Shown here in pieces: positions 1 to 11,336 of a DNA stretch of 21,005 nucleotides; positions within the stretch are counted from its first letter, which is position 1, and every line of letters begins with the position of its first letter. The translations under genes were made by a program, and so were the position numbers. Source of the DNA: Folioceros fuciformis. Taxonomy: Eukaryota > Anthocerotophyta > Anthocerotopsida > Anthocerotales. A model generated the notes under the pieces. The model saw only the letters and a list, made by a program, of their open reading frames with translations. It did no database searches and was not told the DNA's origin. The DNA is taken from positions 86,608 to 107,612 of the forward strand of contig JBNGIO010005972.1 of the NCBI GenBank assembly GCA_049999805.1, given 5' to 3'.

Positions 1-408
1 TGAACAGCTCTTAGGGCTGCTCTCATTTCCAGTGCGCAGTCGACTTTAGGTTAGGCTAGCATCATTCGAAACTGACGTAACCTGTACAATCAACCCGTTC
101 TCACTCGCACAGTCTTCTGTAGACCAATGTGTGAAATTTTGATACTGCAACGGTAATATCCTGGGGCAAAACTCGCATCCTAAGGTAGATTGCATTCCGC
201 ACTGTCTATCCTGCATCTGCTAGGATGTGCATCTCTAATTCACTTCCGCTCTGCGAGATGGCACTTGGGCGAGGGTCATGAGGAAGGGCAGTGATGTAAA
301 ACTTTGGCTCGTCAGAACGGCACATACTTTGCAATATCCCATGTTTGAGCTCATCTCAGACAAGCGTACATCAGTCGTTTCTTCGACTCGAGTGGCAGCC
401 TAGGCTGC
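1..408. other. 3' flank of PET100; no gene seen
   Basis: No convincing coding frame on either strand. This is downstream of the minus-strand PET100 stop codon and probably holds its 3' UTR and terminator region. I see no clear AATAAA on the minus strand and no repeat. Confidence 0.4.
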
Positions 409-731
409 TCACGTCCGACCCCCTGCTTCTGCTGACTCTTTCCTCTTGCGCACCATTTCCCTGATCTCTTCCGGAGGAGGAGGCCTTGGTCCTTCGGGCG
501 GATACACCACGTACGGCCGCTGCGTGCAAATACCAGGGTTAGTCCAGCAGTCGCCGCACCAAGCTGCATCTGATGTGCAAATCACGAAGACCTTTTGCAG
601 TGCAGGGATGTGTAGCTCACTCGTTTAATCAGCTTCTCAAGATTCTCTGGATTGGCCACCACTATCATCATGGTGACCGGTATGGCAACGTACAACCCGA
701 ATTTGAACATCTCTAAAAGGCCTTTGGCCAT
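409..731 (-). CDS. PET100: PET100-like cytochrome c oxidase (complex IV) assembly factor
   Basis: Two exons on the minus strand: 731-621 (37 codons) and 519-409 (36 codons plus stop). The 101-bp intron 620-520 has donor GTGAGC, acceptor CACGCAG and phase 0. The 73-residue product starts MAKGLLEMFKFGLYVAIP, has one hydrophobic segment at about residues 11-26, continues ENLEKLIKR, and after the junction reads RPYVVYPPEGPRPPPPEE, then a basic tail. Length, single N-terminal membrane helix and the YPPEG-type motif followed by a charged helix match PET100, a mitochondrial inner-membrane protein that assists assembly of cytochrome c oxidase. The human protein is also 73 residues. Both exons are too short to stand out as open frames. 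It is divergent from TGS1 across about 700 bp. The identification is by remembered family features; the splice is inferred. Confidence 0.85.
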
Positions 732-1436
732 CTCCGCACCGTTCGTCCGCTCAAGCTGGCGCAGCTAGTTCACGTACAATGTGTCTGCCTTCCTTCACAA
801 TAGTAACCTAATTCAAGGTTGTGGACCAAGGGGTACGTTCCTTCGTCGGGACCGATCTGCCTCTGTCGGTGTGCAGTCCTGAGTATCATGTATTTCTGCT
901 GGGACCGAACAAGTCGCTGCAGCTTCTGATTTAAGCATCCCAGCCATGACAGAATTCCAACACACTTTTGCGTTTCCTCCCAGCTAATAATTTCTCCCGT
1001 GTATGATGGATTTCATTCCAGGTGTCGTTATGATACCTGTTCTCTACTGACGTTCGAAGCTCCGAACACCATGTTGGCTCTGTGACAAGGGACTCCGGAC
1101 CTTACAGATTCCGCAAATGGAGGACGCCGTGCCTGCGGCACAACTCTTTTTCCTCACTGAGGTCTACGTTTGGTAAAGATTCCCCACTTGAGAGAACTAC
1201 TGCTATTGTTCGAAGGTGTTTGGGTGACATGGGGTTCAAACTCTGGCCTCGTCTCTCTGGTTGCTTTGATGCAGGTCTGACCTCCAGTTTGAGGCGCAAC
1301 TTCCAAATGATTCTATAAAGGTGCGTGGATAAGACGAAGTAAGCAGCGAATAGCACTTGACGAAAACTTCCGTATCGAGAAGGAATTTGCCATTCTATTA
1401 TCCGCTCTTGCTTCACTGGGCAGGTTATAAGCGTCT
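732..1436. promoter_or_regulatory. Shared 5' region between divergent PET100 and TGS1
   Basis: About 700 bp separate the minus-strand PET100 start from the proposed first ATG of TGS1. Short frames on both strands resemble no known protein. A pyrimidine-rich stretch ending in CACTGGGCAG at about 1422 could be the acceptor of a TGS1 5' UTR intron. No clear TATA box was identified. Confidence 0.4.
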
Positions 1437-3514
<2,078 letters not shown>

Positions 3515-4649
3515 AGGCACCATGGAGGGAACATTGATGAATTTGACAATACTTTCTGGTTCCAACCTCGGATTCCTCAGGTGCGAGCGCTGTAGCCGGA
3601 GTAAAGCGTGCGGAGGCAGGTAACTCATACCTCCTGAGTGTGGTTATGCTGCTTTGGAAGTGCAGGCTTGTTCTCATGTGTGGTCGTGGGACAGTTTCGG
3701 ACAAGCGAATCAGTTGTCTGAAGTTGTGGCACAGATGTCGTGCTCCTTGTCCTGGCAGCGGGAGATTGCTGTCATGGGTTTCAATGTCGCCTTGGACAGC
3801 GGGGCGTGCGCTTTGAATGCTAAGGTGACCTGCCTTATCTCCCGACCCCGCCTTGGTCTCCGGGTGAACAAGATACGTATGTAATCCGTCCTCCTGTATC
3901 AACAGGGTAACAGCACTCCTGTTCGACAAATGCGTGATGCACAGCGCGCAGAGCCAGATGGGTCGCCTTCTAGTGTTTCATTCCTTCATCATCGTGTATT
4001 AAACAGTTCTTATTATTTATACTTTACTGCGGAACGTAATTGGCCTTCCTGGGTCGCGCTGCCGATTCGCCCGTGGCCCGGTCACGTGCAGATCAACCTT
4101 TCCCTCCGTTGGGAACCTTTTGAAGAGCCGTCTTGGATTGTTCGGCCTCGTTATTTTGCCCTCCCTGTAGTTCAATAAATGCTGCACTTATATTACTTAA
4201 ATCGGGATAGGGTTTTTAGTTAACTCTACACCCGGCTTGTATGTATGTGTACATGACTCTTTGGTATGACATAGGCAAAGGTAAGCCCAACGCCAGCGTC
4301 GCAACCTGGGGAGAAAAACGTATGAGCTGTAGAGATATACATATATACGAGATTGCACGTCCACCACGCACTTGGTGGCTTTTTACTCAATTGGAAAATT
4401 AAAATGAACATGAGGGGAAAGCAGCCGGCGATACTCAGCTGGAATGCCTGCCGCGCAAGTCGAAGTCCGGCAGATCTTACTGCTCCCCGCGGACATGCGT
4501 TGCGCTGGGCCTCGCTTCACTCTGTTGCCGGTCCATGAGCAGGTGAAGGGGGTGGGAGGCTGTGCCTGTCTCCGCAGCACTTGCTCAGGGTTTCAATTCA
4601 CACGGGAAGAACTTCGGCGGGGCCAATTTGGAAGAGGTTAGGATCATCC
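3515..4649. other. TGS1 3' region and upstream region of the next gene
   Basis: No supported coding region; short frames on both strands look random. The first 660 bp probably form the TGS1 3' UTR up to a poly(A) signal near 4174. The rest (about 4200-4649) would be the promoter and 5' UTR of the plastid protein gene. Confidence 0.45.
4174..4179 (+). terminator. Canonical poly(A) signal AATAAA, probably for TGS1
   Basis: An exact AATAAA lies 660 bp after the TGS1 stop codon in a locally AT-rich stretch, with TATTACTTAA just downstream. It is the best plus-strand polyadenylation candidate between TGS1 and the next plus-strand gene. The implied 3' UTR is long, so an earlier non-canonical site is possible. 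Confidence 0.4.
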
Positions 4650-6171
4650 ATGGCCATGGCTGTGGCCAGGGCGGGGCCTGCTGCAGCTCCTGCCTTTGCC
4701 AACTCCGCTTCGGTAAGATTGCATGTCGACTGTCCGAGACCGCAGCGAATCCGGGCCTATTCTTGCCACCTTGCGGCAGGCTCCTCCGTAAGAGGTGGGA
4801 GGACGGGGCCTGGCTGGAGAGTTGCGTGCGAGGCCACTAACAACGGGGATTACAATAGCTTAAGTAAACTTGCGGAGGAGGCCAAGAGGAAGGCGGCAGA
4901 CGCTGCCAAGGCGTTCACGTCTAAAGCTGAGGAGGTGCTCAATGATGCCAAGCGCAAAGCTATGGAGTTCCAGGACAACAACGACTTGAAGGGGAAAGCA
5001 GCTAAAGCTGCGAGGCAAGCCAATCAGAGGCTGGAAGAACTCGGGTACGATGTCAGGAAGCAGGCTGTTAGATGGGATCGGGAATACGGTCTTTCGGAAA
5101 AAGCTCAGAGGGCAAGGGAGTTCGCGCATGAGCAGGCGCGGAATGTCGACAAGGACTTGAACCTTCGTCAAAGATTGCGCAACTTCCGATCTGAATTTCA
5201 ATTGAAGTGGCCAAGGGTACGTAATTTGTCCCTGAAATTTGCACTGTGTGAATGGTTGGGCAGCTCGTGTGTGCACTCCGCATTTAGGTTTTTGGAGAGT
5301 GGTACGTGTTTGGAGTTGCTTGCTCACCTGGCAAATAGGTCGTCACGGGCTAGGCAGGATGCTACGATTGCCATCATGGTATTGTTTCTGCTAGGATTGA
5401 GGCTGAGGTGTTCGTTGGAGAAGGGAGCAGATTCCAGTTGTTTTCCAAAGATGTCGATGAGCTTCAGGCTGAAGCTCGCGTGCGGAGTGTCGATGTTTCT
5501 CTGTTCCCTCCACGCTCAAAGCTTTTTTGTGAACGTTGTTATTCACACCCTTGTCTTCATTGAATGCTGTTGAGGGATCATGGCAGTTTCTGGGCTTTTT
5601 TCAGTTGCTGAGGTGAAACGCTGACTTTTGCAGTACAGAAGGCAGATTAACAATTTCTTGGACACATCTGTCGGTAAGGCAGTTGTTGTGAGTAATTCAA
5701 CCGACACCCTCGTCTTTCGTCAAGTTGTTCACAGTGCTTCTGGGACGTTGAACAATAACCCAACTTCTTTCTTCCATTGCAGACGTTGTTCTTTGCGTGG
5801 TTTGTTTTCTCTGGCTGGTTCTTTAGGCTCTTTTTCTACTCCGTCTGGCTTCTCCCACTTGCAGCTCCACTGCTAATCGGATCCCTCTCGAGAAATCTAA
5901 TCGTGGAGGTTCGGAACTTACATCCTTTCGTTGTCTTTTAGATTCCAGTCCTGGACACGAAATAAGCCAACACCCCTCCATAAGCTTGCTAACAATTTTC
6001 CTTTTCCGGCAGGGATCTTGCCCCGCTTGCGGTACGAGGTACGTTGGCGGTCGAAATCAGGTGGTTGTGTGCCAACGTTGCCGAGGGATTGTTTGGCAAC
6101 CACGGCAGGATTTCTCCAAGGACAAAAGCGCCGACCCAACAATCATCGACATCGACGTGGACCAAAAATAA
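4650..6171 (+). CDS. Predicted plastid membrane protein: Lys/Ala-rich helical region, hydrophobic segment, C-terminal zinc ribbon
   Basis: Four exons: 4650-5216, 5634-5687, 5783-5908 and 6013-6171, giving 301 residues; every junction is phase 0. Donors are GTACGT, GTGAGT and the weaker GTTCGG; acceptors are TTTTGCAG, CCATTGCAG and TTCCGGCAG. Residues 1 to about 70 are Ala/Arg/Ser-rich with few acids, a likely chloroplast transit peptide. Residues about 75-190 are a charged, Lys/Ala/Glu-rich helical stretch (for example EEAKRKAADAAKAF), coiled-coil or LEA-like. Exon 3 encodes an aromatic, hydrophobic segment (TLFFAWFVFSGWFF onward, about 208-242) that could cross a membrane once or as a hairpin. 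Exon 4 carries CPAC-x13-CQRC (Cys 252, 255, 269, 272), a zinc-ribbon pattern, then an acidic tail. I do not recognise a named family, and the function is unknown. ATG 4650 was chosen because it opens the transit-like sequence; the upstream frame has no ATG. Confidence 0.8.
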
Positions 6172-6335
6172 AGCTCTTCGTTAGACTATACTTCCAGTTG
6201 TGTATCATTATCATTTTCCTATGAGTTTGATGGTTCTGGTCATGTTGGGAGAATTGAACGTCGCACACCTCACCTAATAATGATCGGCACTATTGCGGCT
6301 CACCGGCTCTGTCAAGCAGGCAAGTCGTAAAGCTC
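6172..6335. other. Short convergent intergenic region
   Basis: Only 164 bp separate the stop of the plus-strand plastid gene from the stop of the minus-strand PPR gene, so their 3' UTRs probably overlap as antisense tails. An AATAAA at 6167-6172 overlaps the plus-strand stop codon itself. No minus-strand AATAAA is visible here. Confidence 0.5.
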
Positions 6336-7646
6336 TCAGCCTGTCAAGTAGGCCTTCGTCTGATCGTTGGGGGTGCAACCATTTTGTTGCATCTCTCTCA
6401 CCAAGTCCTTCGCCCTGGCTAGCCGCCCTTCTTTGCAGTAGAGTTTCACTAGGACGTTATAGATATCAAGGGTTGGTGAAAACCCATCTGCCCTCAGTTT
6501 CTTAAACATGTTGGAGACCTTGGGCAAATCCTCTAACTCCCCTAACACGTTAATGATAACCTGATAGCCCATGAGGTCCAGAGAACAATTTGCCTGCTCC
6601 ATCTCCCACACCACAGCAGCAGCCTCTCTATGCCTTCCAGCCCTGGCGCGAGCAGAGATGAGACAAGTGTACATAATCACGTTCGGCTTCCTGCCTCTCG
6701 CCTTGTAGTTATCGAAAAGGCTCTCTGCTTCTTGTAGCAAGCCAACCTTGCTGCAGGCCGCCATGGCGGCAGAGCATTCCTCCAGCTTCAAATCCACACT
6801 CTTCTCCTTCATCCTGCCCAGCAGATCCTCCACCAGACTTCGAGACTTTAACCTGCTGGCCTCCGCAATCAGCTTTCCGTACACAAGAGCAATATCGGAA
6901 GCCGTACCAACCAATTCAAGCCTGTTCAAGGCCTTGATAGCACTCTCCACCATGCCAGCTTCCGCCAAAGCAATGGCCAGCGACTGAGACACCAGTGCAG
7001 GACTCTGCTGCGCAGACTGCGCGAGCTTGCAAGCTTTCTTCACATCACCAGCCTGTACCATCACCTGGATCACAGCCCGCAAAGCTGTGTCATTCGGGAC
7101 AAGCAGCGAATTTTCTTGAAACCACTCAAACACCTCGCAAGCCCGGCTTGCCAGGCTCATCTTCTGACCCAGCTCACGAATAAGCCGAGCCTGTTCGAAC
7201 AATCTCAGCCGGTGCAGGTTCCTGCACATCAGCTCTCCCACGCCCACTCCATCTGGCAAATCTCGGATGCGGCCCGCTATAGCAGCTACATGATCCTCCG
7301 GTTCACCAGCGTCCGGGTCAGCTTTAACCTGAGGCCGCTGCCGCCGCCGTTGCTTGGGGCGTGGCAGCGCCTCCGGCCTCTTGAGATTATGCGGCATAGT
7401 TGCAGGCAATTTTCGATCATCCTCAGGCTTGGGAACAGACGCAACGGATTCAAAGAAACCCACACCACCTCGCCCTTCGCGGTTAGCTTCCGAAGCCTCG
7501 TTCGACGGAGCTTGCCTGGCTGCGAGTTTGGCCTGCCCCTGCGCCAGGCTGCGGGGACAACGAACCCCTTCTTGCTTGTTGCCTCCTACACTGCTGGCAA
7601 CGGAAACCGACAGACTGGCCCAGTGCCAGTTCTTCGCTGTACTCAT
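6336..7646 (-). CDS. P-class pentatricopeptide repeat protein, probably organellar
   Basis: Single-exon gene of 436 codons with ATG at 7646. P-class PPR proteins bind single-stranded organelle RNA and act in processing, stability, splicing or translation. The first 40 residues are Ser/Ala/Arg-rich and low in acids, consistent with a transit peptide. A basic, Pro/Arg-rich linker follows (RPKQRRRQRPQVK, about 95-110). From about residue 150 on are helical repeats. The clearest three 35-residue PPR motifs sit at the C-terminus, beginning NVIMYTCLISARARAGRHRE, LMGYQVIINVLGEL and LDIYNVLVKLYCKEGRLARA. Earlier repeats (for example MVQAGDVKKACKLAQ and ALAEAGMVESAIKALNRL) are degenerate. There is no E, DYW or SMR domain. 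It ends soon after the last motif, so it is a short member of the family. The long PPR gene lies 150 bp upstream on the same strand. The RNA target cannot be read from sequence. Confidence 0.9.
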   Translation of the reverse strand: MSTAKNWHWASLSVSVASSVGGNKQEGVRCPRSLAQGQAKLAARQAPSNEASEANREGRGGVGFFESVASVPKPEDDRKLPATMPHNLKRPEALPRPKQRRRQRPQVKADPDAGEPEDHVAAIAGRIRDLPDGVGVGELMCRNLHRLRLFEQARLIRELGQKMSLASRACEVFEWFQENSLLVPNDTALRAVIQVMVQAGDVKKACKLAQSAQQSPALVSQSLAIALAEAGMVESAIKALNRLELVGTASDIALVYGKLIAEASRLKSRSLVEDLLGRMKEKSVDLKLEECSAAMAACSKVGLLQEAESLFDNYKARGRKPNVIMYTCLISARARAGRHREAAAVVWEMEQANCSLDLMGYQVIINVLGELEDLPKVSNMFKKLRADGFSPTLDIYNVLVKLYCKEGRLARAKDLVREMQQNGCTPNDQTKAYLTG

Positions 7647-7739
7647 CCTTGGACCAACCTGGTGAAGAAATGGAAGACGGTTCTGTATTGTCGAAGAATA
7701 TCACAGAATATGACATCAAATCTTGAACAACATCTGCTC

Positions 7740-7754
7740 ATTGGTTTATCCAAT
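7740..7754. promoter_or_regulatory. Inverted pair of CCAAT boxes between the two PPR genes
   Basis: ATTGG-TTTAT-CCAAT forms a perfect 5-bp-arm inverted repeat in the 150-bp gap between the long PPR stop and the short PPR start, about 95 bp upstream of the short PPR ATG. CCAAT is the NF-Y core, so this could be the downstream gene's promoter. Chance occurrence is possible. Confidence 0.3.
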
Positions 7755-7796
7755 CAGTGCAATTATGCAGCAAACGCCGAAAACAAAAGCCCTAGG

Positions 7797-10700
7797 CTAC
7801 AAACTCTTCTTCCTTAGCTCCCCGTGTATCTCTCTCAGGATTGCGCACAGTTGAGGCTGTTTTCGGTCTTCCACCATGAATGCATGCACCTCATCGTCAT
7901 GCTCAATCCAACTCTGTCCAGGCTTCTTCAATGCTCCTGCCCTCTGCCACATGTCATCGATTTCCTTTGCACGGTCCCACTGGCCAGCATGGGCGTACAA
8001 GTTTGACATGAGCACGTAGGGAGAGGCTTGTTCTGGCTCTAAAGCCACAGCGCAGTGAAAAGCACGTCTTCCTAGAACTACATTACCATGCTTCCGGCAG
8101 GCACTCAGCAGGCATAACCACAAAGCCCAGTTGGGCTGCATAGGCATTTTTTTGAGCAGATTCTCTGCTTCGCTGAAGAGACCAGCACGGCCAAGAAGAT
8201 CAATAATGCAGACGTAGTGCTCCACCTCTGGACTGATGCCATGGTCTCTGGCCATGTTTTGGAAGAACTCCACGCCCTTGTCAACCATGCCACCATGACT
8301 GCAAGCGGATAGGAGTGCCAGAAGTGTGACTTTGTTTGGTTTCGTGCCTGCCGTGCACATCCTTTCGAAACAGCGAATGCTCCTGTCACCAGCTCCCTGG
8401 CGGGCATACCCGGCGATCAGAGCAGTCCAGGAAACCACGTCTGGCTCAGGCAGTGAGTCGAACACGTTCTGGGCATCCATCATGCTTGCACATTTGCCGT
8501 ATGCATGAATCAGACTGGTGGCCACTGGGAGACTGCATTCTAAGTTTCTCTCGACAATGCTCCGATGGATATGCCTGCAACTATTTAACGCTCCAGTATT
8601 GCCACATGCTTCCAGTACACAAAGAAATGAAGCCTCGTCCAGGTTCAATCCATGCTCTTGCGCTTGTTTGTACAGTTCCAGAGCATTCCCCCATTGGCCC
8701 TGTTGGGAGTATGCTGAAATCATGGCATTCCACGACACCACATCTCGACGCGGTAATGCATCAAATACTTTTCGAGCATCCATGATGCTCCCACACCTAC
8801 CATACATGGAGACCAAACCGTTCCCAACATACACATCTGCCGCAAAACCTCTGGCTTCAGCTGCAGCATGTACCTCCCTACCTTTTGTTAAGGCGTTCAC
8901 TTTCACAGTCTGTCCCTGAAAAAGTGCAATCGGCTCCTTTTCAGCAATGCTGCCACATGCTTGCAGCGTGCTGACGAAAGTCCGGGCATCAGGACAGATC
9001 CCTCTCGCTAGCATTTGCTGATAAACCTCCAAGGCACTTGCTCCCTGATCGTGCTGAGCATACGCTGCGATCATGGCATTCCATGACGAAACATCTTGAC
9101 ATGACAAACCTTGAAACGCATCCTGTGCTTCCCTGATGCTTCCACACTTGGTATATGTGCCAATCAAAGTACTGAGGACATGCATGTCCACTTCTCTTCC
9201 TCCTGCATCAGCATGTATTTCCCTCGTCCATAGTAATGAATCCACTTTAACAAGATGCCCATGGACAAGTACACCTTCCTCCCTTTCTGCAAGGGTGCCA
9301 CATGCTTGAAGAGCACTGACGAAGGTCCAAACATCTGGCCTGACTCCTTCCTGTTGCAGTTGTCTGTAAACGCGCAAAGCAGCGTCTCCATGACCCTGCT
9401 TAGTGTATGCTGCAATCATAGATGTCCAGGACACTACATCTCTGTGACCACATCTGTTAAACACCTCTTGCACATCCTTGATGCTCTGGCACTTTGCATA
9501 CATGCGAATCAAGGCCCTAGAAACAAAGATGTCTGACTCAAACCCCGTAGCAGCAGCTTCTGCATGAATTATATGTCCCTTGTGTAGCGACTCTGCTTTA
9601 AGATTGTGCCCATCCAGAGCTGTATCTGGCTCCTTTTCAGCAAGTATGCAACATGCCTGGAGAGCGCTGACAATCGTTTGTGCATTTGGTGTGACACCTT
9701 CATCATGGACCTGCCAATACATCTTCAACGCCTGTTCTCCCTGCTCCTGCTGAACACATGCTGCAATTATGGCATTGAAGGACACTATGTCTCGGTGAAA
9801 CATGGAGTCAAACACCTGTTGCGCATCCCTGATGCTCCCACACTTAGCATACATGCTGACCAAAGTGTTGGCAATAAATACATCAGAGTCAAAGCGTCTG
9901 GAAGCAGCTTCAGCATGTATTTCCTTCCCCTTCTGTAGAGACTTTATTTTGATATGCTGCCCATCCACAAATGCTTTTTCTTCCTGTTCTGAAAGGCTGC
10001 CACATGCTTGAAGGGCACTGACATAGGTCCGAGCATCTGGTCTGATTCCTTCCTGGTGCATTTGCCTAAATATCTTCAAGGCCAGGACCCCTTGACTCTG
10101 CTGAGCATATGCTGCAAGAAGTGCAGTCCATGACACTACGTCACGGTTGGACAATTTGTCAAACACTTGCTGTGCATCCATTACGCTTCCACACTTGGCA
10201 TACAGACTAACCAAGGAGTTACCAACATAAATGTCTGATACAAAACCCCTGGCAGCAGCTTCCTGGTGTAGCTGCTTGCCTCTTTGAAGCAACCAGTCCA
10301 TGACCTTCCGCCCCTGGTCAGTCGCAGTTTCCTGCGTTTCAGCAAGGATGCCACATGCTTGTAGTGCACTGACAAAGGTACGAGCATTGGGCCTCACGCC
10401 CTCCGCCTGCATTCTGGCATACATCTGCAAGGCCATTTCCCCTCGGTCCTGCTGAGCATATGCTGCCATCATGGAATTCCATGACACTACATCGCGATTA
10501 GATAGAGAGTCAAACACCCGTTGCGCATCAAGTATGCTCCCACACTTCGCGTACATGCTCACCAAACTGCTGCCAATAAATACATCTGACTCATACCCGT
10601 GTTTTAGGATAGCTGCATGGATCTGCTTGCCCCTCTCCAAATCCTCCGACCTGCGGCATGCTTTCAGTAGGCCGACAAATGTGTATGTGTTTGGATGCAC

Positions 10701-11336
10701 TCCCTCCTTCTCCATCTGTTCAAGGCATGACATGGCATCCTGACATTTTCCAGCGTTAACATACCCCGAAATTATGCACGTCCAAGAAAAGACCGTTCGG
10801 TGTGCCATCCTTTGAAATACATGAAGCCCATCCTCGAAACCTCCACAGCTAATCAAGGTGCTGACCACAAAGTCCAGCAGAAAGCTGTCCGACTCCAATC
10901 CATGTTTTGCCAAATGCAAATGCACCCTCTTGGCCTCCGCAAGAGCCTTTGTCCTCGTGCACGCCTGCAAGAGATTTTTGTAAGTCCGGACTGAAGGGAC
11001 ATTCCCCTCGTTGTCCATGCGACGAAGGACCTCCAGTGCCTTGTGAAGCTGGCCATCCTTACACAGACTCGCTTGTTCACAATCGTCCCTGCGAATCCAT
11101 GGACCCCACAAAAGAGTTTGCGCCCCAACAGGCATCAGTATGTCAAGCATCAGCTACCAGTAACCTGAACTAAACACATACCGTCGGTAAGTCCCAGCCG
11201 TTGTAGCCGCATCAGGCAGCCTCTCCCCAACTTCCAGCTGAGAAGTGCGCAACTCCGCTACCTGGGAACTTACAACAGGCCTCTGTCGCCTAAAGCCAGG
11301 GTTGGCAGGCGCCAATCTGTGCAGAATACAGCACAT
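7797..11336 (-). CDS. Long PLS-class PPR protein with E-type C-terminus, no DYW domain
   Basis: PLS-class PPR proteins select organelle RNA sites, usually for C-to-U editing. The main exon runs 11088-7797. A small first exon 11336-11182 encodes a basic, Ser/Ala-rich leader (starts MCCILHRLAPANPGFRRQRP), which suits organelle import. The 93-bp intron 11181-11089 has donor GTATGT and acceptor ATTCGCAG; both sides are phase 2 and the result reads in frame (…TYR then RDDCEQASLCKDGQ), 1148 residues. The alternative is an unspliced start at ATG 11150 (1117 residues). The body is a series of P-L-S modules: one of 101 residues, five of 115-117, then one of 101. Next come a final L-S pair and E1/E2-like motifs (PVLMSNLYAHAGQW-type region, GQSWIEHDDEVHAF). 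It stops at ELRKKSL with no DYW deaminase signatures (no HxE, no CxxC). Any editing would need a partner deaminase in trans. Confidence 0.9.
8748..10496 (-). repeat. Five tandem extended PPR modules (117, 117, 117, 115, 117 codons)
   Basis: Counting from each RDVVSW-type L-motif start gives units of 117, 117, 117, 115 and 117 residues, about 351 bp each. They are flanked by one standard 101-residue unit on either side. The extra 14-16 residues fall inside the S motif, between helix A (ALQACG) and helix B (KGKEIHAEA), and share a pattern such as LAEKEPxxxxxGxxxKxxSL. This is an internal repeat of the coding sequence, not a separate element. Confidence 0.85.

Noticed and set aside
1225-1260. 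GGGGTTCAAACTC resembling a tRNA B box
   Set aside because: No A box at the right distance and no acceptor stem could be folded around it.
4860-5327. 155-residue minus-strand open frame
   Set aside because: It is antisense to exon 1 of the plastid protein and reads as the complement of Lys/Ala/Glu-rich codons.
7116-7817. 233-residue plus-strand open frame
   Set aside because: It is antisense to the P-class PPR gene, starts at a codon in the middle of it, and has no protein family features. The minus-strand PPR motifs explain the sequence.
7797-8300. Search for a DYW deaminase domain at the end of the long PPR protein
   Set aside because: The frame stops after E2-like motifs, and no HxE or CxxC signature is seen in the remaining 150 bp in any minus-strand frame.
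8748-10496. Regular spaced repeats as a CRISPR-like array
   Set aside because: The periodicity is that of protein modules (351 bp) in a long open frame in a plant nuclear gene.
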